Below the pieces are notes generated by a model. It saw only the letters and a list, made by a program, of their open reading frames with translations. It was not told the DNA's origin and ran no database searches. Shown piece after piece: positions 15,897 to 25,628 of a stretch of 64,000 bases of DNA. The position numbers were made by a program, and so were the translations under genes. Position 1 is the stretch's first letter; every line of letters begins with the position of its first letter. The stretch comes from Anaplasma ovis str. Haibei. GTDB lineage: Bacteria; Pseudomonadota; Alphaproteobacteria; Rickettsiales; Anaplasmataceae. The stretch covers positions 1 to 64,000 of the forward strand of contig NZ_CP015994.1 in assembly GCF_002214625.1 (NCBI RefSeq). The letters are read 5' to 3'.

Positions 15897-17418
15897 CCAT
15901 AGCATTAGCCAATGCAGCCTTGAGTGTAGTAGCAACTCCACGTTTCTCAGCTATCTCTGTAAGTTCCTCTAGTGCCTTTATCCTGGCTAGTTTGTTCTTA
16001 AGATTCTTCAGCTCTTCCAATGTCTCCAACTTATGCACCGCATCTAACTTTCCCTTGATTGCTATCTCCAGCCCTCCTAGGTCTTTTATCCCCCTGCCCA
16101 GCACCAGCTCCTTCAATCCTTCCAGCTTATTCTCCCACTCCCGCTTTATCATCTCCAGTGTCTTGCCTTCAACTCCGAATTTGTGTAACAGCCACTTAGT
16201 CAGATGTTCTCCCAGCTCTGCGCCTTTTAACTTCTTCTCGGACTCTATCTTCTCCAGCACCTTCCTATTCTCCAGCTTTTGTGCTTCCAGTTGTGCTATA
16301 GTGTCTTTCACCTCAGCTAGTGTTCTCAGCTGCTCTTCTGGTATTAGCTCATCTAACTGTCTTAGCTCCCTTAGCACACTTATCTCTTCTAGCATACTTG
16401 CTGCTTTCCTTATAGATTGCGGATTGCTCTCCGGACGTGTCTTTCGTGCTTCTAGCAGCGTAAGTTCCTTTATCTCCTCCAGCTTTTGTGCTGCTAGCCG
16501 TACTAGCCTACCATTTAGTTTCCCCATTCTCTCTGTGAGCTGAAGTCCCTCTTGAATCTCTAGTTCTCTATCCTTCCTACTTTCAACTAATGCCTTGACT
16601 TCTTTCACCTCAGCTAATGTTCTCAACTGCTCTTCCAGACTTAGTGCACCTAGTCTTAGCTCGGCCAGCTCTGGATTTGTCTTAAGTTCCCTTATCGCTG
16701 CTAGTTCTTCTAGTTTGTTCTTGAGATTCTTAACCAGCCCTACCTGGCCCGCATTAACTCCACTCTTCTCTGCCAGTTCCTTTAGCTCCTTTATCAGCCC
16801 CCCAGCTCCCCCAGCTTTCTTAAGTTCCTCCTTCAGCTCCCTAAGCTTCTTTTGCAGCTCTGTCCCCAGGATGGGTGCCGTCACTTGCCTTACCGTCTTC
16901 AACTCCTCCAGCTTTTTCTCCTCTAGCAGTCCCAAAATACTCAGTTCCCTGAGTTCCTTTATCTCCTCTGCACTCTGCAACTTTCCTATCTCTTCAAGCT
17001 TCTCCCCCAACCATTCCAGCGCTTTTATCTTCTCTTCCTCTTGCTTCTTGAGCTTATTGATTTCCGCTGCCCGTCCGTTCTTTTCCTTTTCCGCCAGCGT
17101 CCTAAGCTCTTGCTCAGCTCTTCTTGCCTTAAGTCTCAACCTCTCCTTCATCTCCTGGAGTTCTTCAGTCTCTATGGCTTCTAGTCTTTCCAACCACTTG
17201 AGTTCTCCAAGTTCTGCTAACTTACTTACTTGCTTTGCTAGTTCATGTTGTAACTTCTCTAACTCTTCTGGTCTGCTCAACTCTTGTATAACTAGTCCAT
17301 CATCAACTCCTGCCATCTCTCCAGCAAGTAATGTATCTCCATCAGGGATCTGTCTACTAAACATTGCCCTTACAGGACTTGCTGCACCTTCACTATCTAC
17401 TACTTCCCTCTTGAGTCT
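15891..17418 (-). pseudogene. msp3 pseudogene cassette 2
   Basis: Same class as its neighbours: conserved 5' block LKREVVDSEG..QIPDGDTLLAGEM, a coiled-coil variable region, then the block AEKRGVATTLKAALANAMET, where it stops. At 15891-15900 the ATGGAGACTC of this end is fused to cassette 1's 5' block, in a different frame. The junction at 17413-17422 has identical sequence, so this cassette is a unit of 1522 bp. It lacks the C-terminal barrel block, a start codon and a signal peptide. A module of about 100 residues (ESEKKLKG..HKLETLEEL, 16010-16250) lies near its 3' end, but near the 5' end in cassette 4. Confidence 0.85.
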
Positions 17419-19156
17419 CCATAGCATTAGCCAATGCAGCCTTGAGTGTAGTAGCAACTCCACGTTTCTCAGCTATCTCTGTAAGTTCCTCTAGTGCCTT
17501 GATCTTGGCTAGTTCATCTTTTTCCCTACCAGATCTCTTGAGTAACCAGTGCTTTTCCAACTCTTTCTTTCCTTCTGAGCCCTCCAGACGTTTTTGTAGC
17601 TTCTTGACCAAAGCTCCTATCGATGTCTCCTCCACCTTAAATATCTTCAACACCTCCGTCAGCTTTTGTGCTTCCAGTTGTGCTATAGTGTCTTTCACCT
17701 CAGCTAATGTCCTCAACTGCTCTTCTGGTATTAGCTCATCTAACTGTCCTAGCTCCCTTAGCACACTTATCTCTTCTAGCATACTTGCTGCTTTCCTTAT
17801 AGATTGCGGATTAGTCTCCTTACGTATTCTTTGCCGCTGTGTCAGTTCCTTTATCTCCTCCAGCTTTTGTGCTGCTAGCCGTACTAGCCTACCATTTAGT
17901 TTCCCCATTCTCTCTGTGAGCTGAAGTCCCTCTTGAATCTCTAATCCTCCAGCTTTCTGCTTCTCAGCTAATGCCTTGACTTCCTTAACCTCAGCTAATG
18001 TTCTCAACTGCTCTTCCAGCTCCGTTCCCTTAAGTTCCCTTATCGCTGCTAGTTCTTCTACTGTTCCTCCTAGTTTCTTCACCACCTCTGGCTTCCCTAG
18101 CTCTTTCAACAGCCAGGTCTTTTCCAGTCCTAATGCCTTAAGTTCCCTTATCGCTGCTAGTTCTTCTAGCTTATTACTGAGCTCCCTTAGCACCTTTTCT
18201 TTACTAGCACTCTCAACTGCCTCCTCCAGCTTCTCCAGCTGCTGTCCATTCTTCTCCACCAACTTCTCCAGCACACTTATCGCTCCTAACAGTCCCAGCG
18301 CTCCTCCAGCACTCTCCTTCTTGAGTTCCTCCAGCTTTTTCCCAGCCGCCTCTTTCAACTCCTCCAGCTTTTTCTCCTCTAGCAGTCCCAAGAAACTCAG
18401 TTCCCTGAGTTTCTGTATCTCCTCTGCACTCTGCAACTTTCCTATCTCTTCAAGCTTCTTCCCCAACCATTCCAGCGCTTTTATCTTCTCTTCCTCCAGC
18501 TTCTTCTCTTCCTCTTGCTTCTCCTGCAACTTCTCCAATTCTGCCAGTTCCCTCCTAAGTTCCCTTATCGCTGCTAGTTTGTTCTTGAGATCCTTTATCC
18601 CCTTAACCTTCCCTAGCTCTTTCAACTCCTCCAGCTTCTTCACCTCCTCTTGCTTCTTCAGCCCTTCAGCATCCAGCTTTTCCGCCAGCGTCCTAAGCTC
18701 TTGCTCAGCTCTTCTTGCCTTAAGTCTCAACCTCTCCTTCATCCCCTGGAGCTCTTCAGTCTCTATGGCTTCTAGTCTCTCTAACCACTTGAGTTCTCCA
18801 AGTTCTGCTAACTTACTTACTTGCTTTGCTAGTTCATGTTGTAACTTCTCTAACTCTTCTGGTCTGCTCAATTCTTGTATAACTAGTCCATCATCAACTC
18901 CTGCCATCTCTCCAGCAAGTAATGTATCTCCATCAGGGATCTGTCTACTAAACATTGCCCTTACAGGACTTGCTATACCTTCACTATCTACTACTTCCCT
19001 CTTGAGTCTATGCACATCACTCATGGACATCCTACCCAGAGCACTGGATAGTAATTGACCCCTCGCTGTATCTAGTGCAAGTCCCTTACCTAGGAGAAAT
19101 GCTGTATCATCTCCTCCCTTGATGACAAACCTCTCATGTCCTATTCCTACTTCGAT
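17413..19156 (-). pseudogene. msp3 pseudogene cassette 3
   Basis: The 5'-most cassette of the tandem array. It extends further upstream than cassettes 1 and 2, through GRMSMSDVHRLKREV, TAFLLGKGLALDTARGQ and IEVGIGHERFVIKGGDD, all of which are recognisable Msp2/Msp3 N-terminal segments. Homology ends at 19156; the codons beyond it (to an ATG at 19195) are unrelated. Its 3' end is the same ALANAMET block fused to cassette 2. The variable region shares the block LEKTW.LK.LGK..VKKLGGTVEELAAIREL with cassette 4. There is no signal peptide. Confidence 0.85.
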
Positions 19157-19331
19157 CCTGGTAAGTGGTACAGATGTGGTTGAGAGATGAGCCACATTGG
19201 ATAGACAGGGGTTAGAGTTGGGAGATGAGGTTCCTGGGTGAAGCTAGTAAGCACAACTGTGTCTATGGCGATAATACCACACCATGTAGTTGTGATGTTA
19301 CCTCTTTGCACCGAGACATCTGGCTACAGCA

Positions 19332-19679
19332 GTGGTAGCCTTGATATGGTTATTCATCACTGCAGGTTCTACTTATGCTGATACTACCAGTAACGCTACT
19401 GCTGCTGATGATACAGCTACTAAGGTTATATGTAATGTCATTGTCTTCGTGCAGAAGCTTGGGCTTCCTATCATGACTGGAGTGATATTGGGTTCCAGTA
19501 TTATGGCCATCTTCGGCAGACTCGCATGGCCTGCCATTGTTATGTTGGTTGTATTTACTGCCATATTCTTTGGTGCTGGTAAGCTCATGGCTAAGTTCGC
19601 TGCTGGGCTAGGTAGTGAGATTGGTGATGCCAGTAAGTTTGAGTGTAAGGGTGGAGGGCAGACTGGGACGACTAGCTAA
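19332..19679 (+). CDS. virB2: VirB2-like type IV secretion pilin, paralog A
   Basis: A 115-residue prepilin (GTG start) with a hydrophobic leader ending in STYA and two membrane helices (KVICNVIVFVQKLGLPIMT.. and LAWPAIVMLVVFTAIFFGAG), the core of VirB2 pilins. After KFAAG the tail (LGSEIGDASKFECKGGGQTGTTS) differs from the other copies. It is followed at once by paralog B in the same direction, so the two are likely co-transcribed. Upstream 19255-19331 matches the leader of the 13805 remnant. VirB2 is the main subunit of the T4SS pilus or surface channel. Confidence 0.9.
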   Translation: MVALIWLFITAGSTYADTTSNATAADDTATKVICNVIVFVQKLGLPIMTGVILGSSIMAIFGRLAWPAIVMLVVFTAIFFGAGKLMAKFAAGLGSEIGDASKFECKGGGQTGTTS

Positions 19680-19703
19680 TTGAGAGGTTTTGGGAGAGTG
19701 GTG

Positions 19704-20069
19704 ATGTTGCTTAGATTCTTACTGATTGCTGGAGTGTTAGCATGGGGTATCTTCCATGGTGTACCTGCAGGGGCTAGTACTACTCCTGCTGCTGACGATA
19801 CAGCTACTAAGGTTATATGTAATGTTATAGGGTTTGTGCAGAAACTTGGATTACCCATCATGACTGGAGTAATACTAGGTTCTAGTATCATGGCTATATT
19901 CGGTAAACTCGCATGGCCTGCCATTGTTATGTTGGTTGTATTTACTGCCATATTCTTTGGTGCTGGTAAGCTTATGGCTAAGTTCGCTGCTGGGCTGAAT
20001 GATACAGGTGTAGGTAGTGCAGAGAACTTCAAGTGTGAGGATGGCGGACGGGCCACATTGAGCAAGTAG
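19704..20069 (+). CDS. virB2: VirB2-like type IV secretion pilin, paralog B
   Basis: A 121-residue prepilin. The ATG at 19704 follows GGGAGAG and begins a signal peptide MLLRFLLIAGVLAWGIFHGV. The core from DDTATKVICNV to KLMAKFAAG is almost identical to paralogs A and C, while the tail (LNDTGVGSAENFKCEDGGRATLSK) is unique. Leader type differs from paralog A but matches paralog C (34673) and the chimera at 20188. Confidence 0.92.
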   Translation: MLLRFLLIAGVLAWGIFHGVPAGASTTPAADDTATKVICNVIGFVQKLGLPIMTGVILGSSIMAIFGKLAWPAIVMLVVFTAIFFGAGKLMAKFAAGLNDTGVGSAENFKCEDGGRATLSK

Positions 20070-20187
20070 AAGTTAGAGGCTGAGGTTAGCGACTATGGTC
20101 AGTAGTTTTGAGTGTAAGGATGGTAATGCCAGACTTGGTGGTACAAGTTAGAGATAGGTGCTTTAGTGATGTTTTGGGAGAGTGGTG

Positions 20188-20514
20188 ATGTTGCTTAGAT
20201 TCTTACTAGTTGCTGGAGTATCAACATGGAGTGTATTCCACAGTGTACCTGTGGGGGCTGCTGAGAAAAGTAAATCTCATCCACAAAGATTGGCGAATAG
20301 ACCCGCAGGGAATGCTGGTAAAAACTTCTACATAGGCCTTGACTACAACCCCACCTTCAATGGCGTCAAGAATTTGAAAATCATAGAAGAAGTGGAGGGA
20401 GCTAGGGGCCTGTTCCCTCTCAGCAAGAATGCTAGCGATACCAGTGAGTTCAACTCATACCACTTCGACTGGAGTACCCCTATGTGTGGTATAGAGTTCG
20501 GGAACAGTACCCTA
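20188..20514 (+). pseudogene. virB2-leader / Msp2-N-terminus chimera, truncated at rho
   Basis: The frame starts with the virB2 B-type leader (MLLRFLLVAGVSTWSVFHSV) and then reads [49 protein letters not shown]. This is the mature N-terminus of an Msp2-type surface protein. Antigen homology stops at STLA, whose CTA codon is the stop codon of rho on the other strand. Beyond it the frame only reads antisense rho to 20607. So it is an antigen gene cut by a rearrangement, and secondarily a leader swap. Whether a product is made is unknown. Confidence 0.78.
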
Positions 20515-21876
20515 GCTGTTCATCATCTCAAAAAAGTCGTTGTTATCCTTGGCTATGCTGAGCTTGTCTCGCAGAAACTCCATGGCTTCAACTGGCCCCA
20601 TTGCTGATAGTAACCTTCTAAGTAGCCATACCTTCTTCAAAAACGCACTCTCAATCAGCATGTCTTCCTTCCGGGTTCCAGACTTGGAAATGTCAATCGC
20701 AGGGTAAATCCTCTTATCCGCTATCTTCCTGTCTAGAATTATCTCACAGTTACCCGTACCCTTGAACTCCTCAAAAATCACTTCATCCATCTTTGAACCC
20801 GTTTCAATCAATGCTGTGGCAATGATGGTCAGTGAACCCCCATTCTCAATGTTCCTTGCGGCCCCAAAAAACCTCTTGGGCCTCTGTAGCGCGTTGGAGT
20901 CTACCCCACCTGTGAGTACCTTACCGGATGATGGCATAACCTCATTGTATGCACGGGCCAATCTCGTGATTGAGTCTAGTAGTATCACAACCTCCTTCTT
21001 GTGCTCTACCATCCTCTTAGCTCGCTCAATTACTATCTCAGCCAATTGTACGTGCCTGTATGCTGGCTCATCAAATGTGGAGCTCACTACCTCCCCCTTC
21101 ACTGACCTCAGCATGTCTGTAACTTCTTCCGGCCTCTCTCCTATTAGTAGAACAATCAACTCCATGTTGGGGTGATTCATGGCAATGGAGTGTGCAATCT
21201 GCTGCAAAATCACCGTCTTGCCCACTCTGGGTGGTGCCACAATCAGTGCACGCTGGCCCTTGCCTAGTGGGGCTATGATGTCTATCGCGCGCATGCTGAT
21301 GTCTTTCTTCTCTCCCCCAAAACCTTCCTTGCACTCTAGCAAAATCCTCTCCTCGGGGTATAGTGGTATCAGATCATCAAAGTGTACATACCTCTGTAGC
21401 TTCCCTATCTCCGTGTAGTTTATGCTATATGCCTTCACCAGCGTGAAGTATCTCTCCTTCTCCCCAGGTGCTCTGATCTCGCCACTTACTATGTCTCCCG
21501 TCCTTAAATTGAACTTCTTGATCTGACCCGCAGATATGTAGATATCATCACTACTTGCTGCATAGTTAGCCTCGGCTGACCTCAGAAACCCAAACCCATC
21601 AGGTAGTGTCTCTACCACACCGCCGCCTACTGCTATCCCTCCTTCGCTGATAACTCGTTTCATTAGCTGGAAAATTATCTCCTGCTTCAGCATCCTACCG
21701 TTGCTGACTACTCCCAGCTCCTCCGCCGTCACTAGCAGCTCCTCCGTGCTCTTCTGCTTTAGTTCACACAGGTCCAGTACCCTCCCCTCTTTGGGGAGAG
21801 TGTAGTTCTCCGCATTCCTTTCGGCTACTGACCTGGAGGAAGAGGCCCTGGACCTTCTCTTATTTTTGTTGAACAC
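20512..21876 (-). CDS. rho: Transcription termination factor Rho
   Basis: A 454-residue protein (GTG start at 21876), with a Lys/Arg/Ser-rich N-terminal extension, the Rho N-domain, an RNA-binding cold-shock-like domain ([10 protein letters not shown] near 91-100), Walker A APPRVGKT (214-221) and Walker B VVILLDS near 305. It is an RNA-dependent ATPase that ends transcription. Its 3' end abuts the truncated msp2-like chimera: its stop codon is inside the last antigen codons. The protein itself looks complete (ends DFFEMMNS). Confidence 0.97.
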   Translation of the reverse strand: MFNKNKRRSRASSSRSVAERNAENYTLPKEGRVLDLCELKQKSTEELLVTAEELGVVSNGRMLKQEIIFQLMKRVISEGGIAVGGGVVETLPDGFGFLRSAEANYAASSDDIYISAGQIKKFNLRTGDIVSGEIRAPGEKERYFTLVKAYSINYTEIGKLQRYVHFDDLIPLYPEERILLECKEGFGGEKKDISMRAIDIIAPLGKGQRALIVAPPRVGKTVILQQIAHSIAMNHPNMELIVLLIGERPEEVTDMLRSVKGEVVSSTFDEPAYRHVQLAEIVIERAKRMVEHKKEVVILLDSITRLARAYNEVMPSSGKVLTGGVDSNALQRPKRFFGAARNIENGGSLTIIATALIETGSKMDEVIFEEFKGTGNCEIILDRKIADKRIYPAIDISKSGTRKEDMLIESAFLKKVWLLRRLLSAMGPVEAMEFLRDKLSIAKDNNDFFEMMNS

Positions 21877-21984
21877 AAGGCTGACCTAAACACACGTACA
21901 ATTGAAGGTACACACCCGCAGCCCCGAAAACCTGCTGGGCAGGGGGAATGCGATGTTAAAACGCAATAAAGAGGAAAACAGCAC

Positions 21985-22584
21985 CTATGCCTTTTGGTCC
22001 TGAATCTCCTCGTTCATATTCCTGACTCTTCTCTCCCTCTCAGCCACCATCTGAGCCTTCATAATAGCCTCGTCAAGATCTGCCTGCGTGCACAGACCAA
22101 GCAAAACCGGGTCCCTAGGCTTGATGTTGCTCGAATTCCAGTGCTCCTTGTTACGCACCGCAGCAATAGTCGCCTTAGTAGTTCCTATAAGCTTTGCTAT
22201 TTGTGAGTCGTGCATTTCAGCGCAGTACTTTAATATCCAGCAAACCGCATCCGGTTTGTCTCTACGCCTAGCCACGGGAGTATACCTGGCACCCCTTCTC
22301 CTTGACAGCTTGCCAGTGGCCACCCCTCTGTGGGCCACCAACTTCGGGATCCTAGTGGGGTCCTTCTGGCAGGCTTCTATCTCCTCCTTGGTAACCTGCC
22401 CCATGGCGACTGGATTACAGCCCACAACGCCTTTGGCAACCTCGCCATCAGCAATACCCTTAACTTCAAGCAGATGCAGCCCGCAAAACTCGGCTATCTG
22501 CTCAAAAGTGAGGGCCGTATTGTCCACCAACCACACAGCAACGGCCCTGGGCATCAACGGAGTACCCTCATTGCTTGACGACAT
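21985..22584 (-). CDS. DUF1013 family cell-cycle-type transcription regulator (TrcR-like)
   Basis: About 199 residues from the ATG at 22584, with GGAG about 11 nt upstream. The pattern LMPRAVAVWLVDNTALTFEQIAEFCGLH and PDAVCWILKYCAEMHDSQIAKLIGTTKATI is the DUF1013 family, restricted to alphaproteobacteria and including the Caulobacter cell cycle regulator TrcR. Two helix-turn-helix-like segments are visible: EQIAEFCGLH (N-terminal) and SQIAKLIGTTKATI (centre). The last ~30 residues are charged and helical. Its targets in Anaplasma are unknown. Confidence 0.85.
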   Translation of the reverse strand: MSSSNEGTPLMPRAVAVWLVDNTALTFEQIAEFCGLHLLEVKGIADGEVAKGVVGCNPVAMGQVTKEEIEACQKDPTRIPKLVAHRGVATGKLSRRRGARYTPVARRRDKPDAVCWILKYCAEMHDSQIAKLIGTTKATIAAVRNKEHWNSSNIKPRDPVLLGLCTQADLDEAIMKAQMVAERERRVRNMNEEIQDQKA

Positions 22585-22995
22585 AATCCAAAGAATCTCC
22601 AAACTAACGAAACCGCACAGACCCCAACACTAGACCACAACCTCTAAGAATTGGTTAACCCCACAACATACGAGCACGGTCCGATTCAGGCGCGACCATG
22701 GTACCACACGCACCCTCTGTGTCAAGGACTTTCAGCCATCTTAGGACATTTTAAGTTGTGTCCCGTGCTGCAAATGCACGTTTTGTTATTTGATTTCGGG
22801 CGTGTAATACACCAAAAAGTTTTCGCGCATTAAGTGTGCGCATGGGCGCTGCAACTTGGGAGTGTACACAAAATTATGAACGTCTCCGTTATTGCGATGC
22901 TCCAAATGTGTGTGAATATCCAGGTGGGGTACCCGCTTGACACCGCACATACAAGGATGTAGTCTGGGTGGTTGTTGAATCAGGCATGGGGTTTT
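22585..22995. other. Intergenic region, no gene seen
   Basis: About 410 bp between the DUF1013 gene and rpmI, which are divergent. No convincing coding frame and no infC upstream of rpmI, unlike many bacteria. It must hold the promoters for both sides; I cannot pick clear boxes. Confidence 0.5.
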
Positions 22996-23196
22996 ATGCC
23001 AAAGTTAAAGACCAAGTCCTCGGCTAAGAAGAGGTTCAAGGTCACGGCAAGCGGTAGGGTAATGTCTGCCCAGTCCACCAAGCGCCACGGCATGACTAAG
23101 AGGAGTAAGAGGAGCCTTAGAACCCGCAGGGGCATCGCGCAGATGAGCGCGCCAGATGCACGCATTGTTGCGTCTTTCATGCCATATAGTCTTTAA
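22996..23196 (+). CDS. rpmI: 50S ribosomal protein L35
   Basis: A 66-residue basic protein starting [20 protein letters not shown], the L35 signature. I chose the ATG at 22996 because upstream residues do not belong to the family. It is followed 29 bp later by rplT, the usual operon order rpmI-rplT-pheS. Confidence 0.96.
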   Translation: MPKLKTKSSAKKRFKVTASGRVMSAQSTKRHGMTKRSKRSLRTRRGIAQMSAPDARIVASFMPYSL

Positions 23197-23225
23197 AGGT
23201 GATTAGGTTGTAGGACGGGGGTTTT

Positions 23226-23612
23226 ATGGCTAGGGTTAAACGCGGTGTTACCGCCAGGGCTAGGCACAAAAAGGTTATCGCGCTTGCCAAAGGTTATAGG
23301 GGGCGCTCTAAAAACTGCTACAGGGCTGCGCTGCAGCGGCTGGAGAAGGCCTTGGCGTATGCGTATAGAGATAGGCGTAATCGCAAGCGCGACTTCAGGC
23401 GTCTGTGGATTACGCGCATCAACGCAGCGGCGAGGCAGTGGGGTATTAAGTACTCTCAGCTGATGAGGGGTATGGCTTTATGTGGGATAGAGCTGAACCG
23501 GAAGATGCTGGCTGAAATGGCTGTGAATGACAAGGCTGCTTTTAAGGAAGTGGTAGGCACTGTTGCGGGCACCTGTGGGTATGCTTGTGCTGTTGATCCG
23601 CAAGATAAATGA
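23226..23612 (+). CDS. rplT: 50S ribosomal protein L20
   Basis: A 128-residue basic protein with [32 protein letters not shown] and [21 protein letters not shown], all typical of L20, an early 23S rRNA-binding assembly protein. Its stop overlaps the start of pheS by about 30 bp, so the two are translationally coupled. Confidence 0.97.
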   Translation: MARVKRGVTARARHKKVIALAKGYRGRSKNCYRAALQRLEKALAYAYRDRRNRKRDFRRLWITRINAAARQWGIKYSQLMRGMALCGIELNRKMLAEMAVNDKAAFKEVVGTVAGTCGYACAVDPQDK

Positions 23613-24639
23613 TCTGAGTGAAGAGGCTAAGGCCTGTGTTGCCACCTGCGGTTCTGCGGAAGAACTGGAGGCAGCTAGGGCTCGTTATGTTGGGCGGTCA
23701 GGCACCCTGACAGCTCTGCTGCGCCAGATTTCCACAATACAAGATATAGATGAGCGCAAGGCGGTTGGGTCTGCAGCGAATGCCGCTTGTGCTGCATTGA
23801 GGCTGGCAATTCAAGATAGAGAATCACAACTTGCAAGGGAGCGGCTACACTCGCGGTTGGCCGGCGAGCGTATTGATGTGACTTTACCTGCAAGGCCCAG
23901 GGCTTATGGTAAGATACACCCGATTTCTGGGGTCATTAGGGAAATCAGCGGCATACTCAGTGAACTGGGCTTTGTTGTGGTGCATGGTCCGGAATTGGAG
24001 GACGAATTTCATGTGTTTGATGCGTTAAACACGCCGGAACATCATCCGGCTCGCGCAGAGAATGACACCTTTTACATGACGAAAAGGCTCAACGGCCGGC
24101 GCGTGGTTTTGCGCACCCATACGTCGTCAATGCAAATACGTGCCATGGAGAGCAATCCCAATCCTCCAATCAAAATTATATCCCCGGGTAGGGTGTATAG
24201 AAATGACTGGGACGCCACGCATAGCCCAGTATTCCACCAAGTGGAGGGGCTGTTTGTCGACGAACACGTGAGCATGGGCCACCTGAAATATTGCATCAAC
24301 TACTTTCTCAACAGGTTCTTCGCGCGCAAAGTGGAGACCAGGATGAGGGCTAGCTTCTTCCCGTTCACCGAACCGTCTGCTGAGATAGATGTGAAAGACA
24401 AGCACCAAAAATGGGTTGAGGTGTTGGGATGCGGAATGGTACACCCAGCTGTGCTGAAAAACGTCAATATAGATCCGGAGAAATACCGCGGCTTTGCTTT
24501 TGGTATGGGTGTTGAGCGGATGGCCATGCTAAAGTATGGTATTGCGGATCTTCGGAATTTTTACAGCAATAGGCTGGAGTGGCTGAACCACTACGGTTTT
24601 TGTTTCACTGACATATTAGGTTGCACTTCTCGCGCATAA
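23581..24639 (+). CDS. pheS: Phenylalanine--tRNA ligase alpha subunit
   Basis: About 352 residues from the ATG at 23581, inside the end of rplT. N-terminal coiled coil, then the class II synthetase core with [22 protein letters not shown] (motif 2 region) and [18 protein letters not shown] (motif 3). It charges tRNA-Phe together with PheT, which is not in this window, so pheS and pheT are split here. Confidence 0.96.
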   Translation: MLVLLIRKINDLSEEAKACVATCGSAEELEAARARYVGRSGTLTALLRQISTIQDIDERKAVGSAANAACAALRLAIQDRESQLARERLHSRLAGERIDVTLPARPRAYGKIHPISGVIREISGILSELGFVVVHGPELEDEFHVFDALNTPEHHPARAENDTFYMTKRLNGRRVVLRTHTSSMQIRAMESNPNPPIKIISPGRVYRNDWDATHSPVFHQVEGLFVDEHVSMGHLKYCINYFLNRFFARKVETRMRASFFPFTEPSAEIDVKDKHQKWVEVLGCGMVHPAVLKNVNIDPEKYRGFAFGMGVERMAMLKYGIADLRNFYSNRLEWLNHYGFCFTDILGCTSRA

Positions 24640-24774
24640 CTACAGTAAACACTGATGCACAACGTTTGATTTTTGTTGACGGATAACAAGGCAGGTCGCA
24701 AACTTACGTGGTGCTAGGCATTGGTAGCTCTACGCTGTTGTCTCATTCGTTGTTCTGTAAGTATCTTGGGTATA

Positions 24775-25482
24775 GTGCACAAGAGGGGCGTGATCATCAC
24801 TGGAGCCGCGCGTAGAGTTGGGCGGGCCGTTGCTGTATTTCTTGCAGCCAGGCATGGTTATGATGTAGTAGTACACTACAACCGGTCCCACAGTGAGGCG
24901 CTGGACCTGCAACGGGTGATCCAAGAAGATTATGGCAAGCGGTGCCTGCTTTTTCAGTCTGACTTGCGCGATTTTGCGGCGCTTGGCCGCCTAGTTGCGT
25001 ATGCTTTCGAAGAGATCCCACACTGTGACACGCTAATAAACAACGCCTCGGTTTTCTACGCGAGTACTATAGGGCAGTTGCGCGAGGGGGAACTCGAAGA
25101 AAATTATAAAATACACGTGAAGGCTCCGATATTTCTCACGCAACATTTCGCACGCATGTGCGCGGCTAAGCGCGGGAATGTTGTAAACATAATCGATACG
25201 AATATTACTAGAACCCAGACGAGATATTTTGCATATCTTTTGTCGAAAAAGGCGCTGTCAGATTTTACCGTAATGGCTGCCGAGGAATTTGCAGTGCAGT
25301 TGCAAGTCAATGCTATATGCCCACCAAAAATTCCAGACCGCGAGATAGATGGCGTAAAATCGCTCGAGGATATGGAAGCCCCGTGCCTTAAAAACTTTTT
25401 GGATGCTGTTGCAACTTTGGTGGACCGCAACAACACACTCAGCGGCAAGCTTATACACACGAATCCTGCAACTATGCCATGA
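24775..25482 (+). CDS. Pteridine-reductase-like short-chain dehydrogenase (PTR1/FolM type)
   Basis: About 235 residues from the GTG at 24775; an upstream TTG at 24721 is possible. A Rossmann SDR: GVIITGAARRVGRAVA at the N-terminus binds NADPH (the Arg-rich TGAARRVG loop is typical of pteridine reductases), then NNAS, then the active site. The usual catalytic Ser is absent. Instead there is Asp (NIIDTN) exactly 13 residues before Tyr of YLLSK, with Lys four after Tyr. This Asp-Tyr-Lys spacing equals that known for PTR1. A dihydropteridine or dihydrofolate reductase role is inferred. Confidence 0.8.
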   Translation: MHKRGVIITGAARRVGRAVAVFLAARHGYDVVVHYNRSHSEALDLQRVIQEDYGKRCLLFQSDLRDFAALGRLVAYAFEEIPHCDTLINNASVFYASTIGQLREGELEENYKIHVKAPIFLTQHFARMCAAKRGNVVNIIDTNITRTQTRYFAYLLSKKALSDFTVMAAEEFAVQLQVNAICPPKIPDREIDGVKSLEDMEAPCLKNFLDAVATLVDRNNTLSGKLIHTNPATMP

Positions 25483-25628
25483 CCTCTGCGCTGTACTCGG
25501 GCTGGCTACGGCAATAGTCCGGCTAGGTGTATACTTCGTCTGGGATTTTATAGCACAATCCACGATGTATAGCGGTGAAAAAATCCCTAGAAAAAGCTTC
25601 GAAATTGATGAATCCTGAGGTTCCAAGT

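Noticed and set aside
14941-19058. Long Ser/Phe-rich open frames on the plus strand opposite the msp3 cassettes (also 36692-37843)
   Set aside because: They are the antisense of Leu/Glu/Lys coiled-coil codons (CTC/TTC/TCC-rich), with no start signals or known domain; shadows of the msp3 cassettes.
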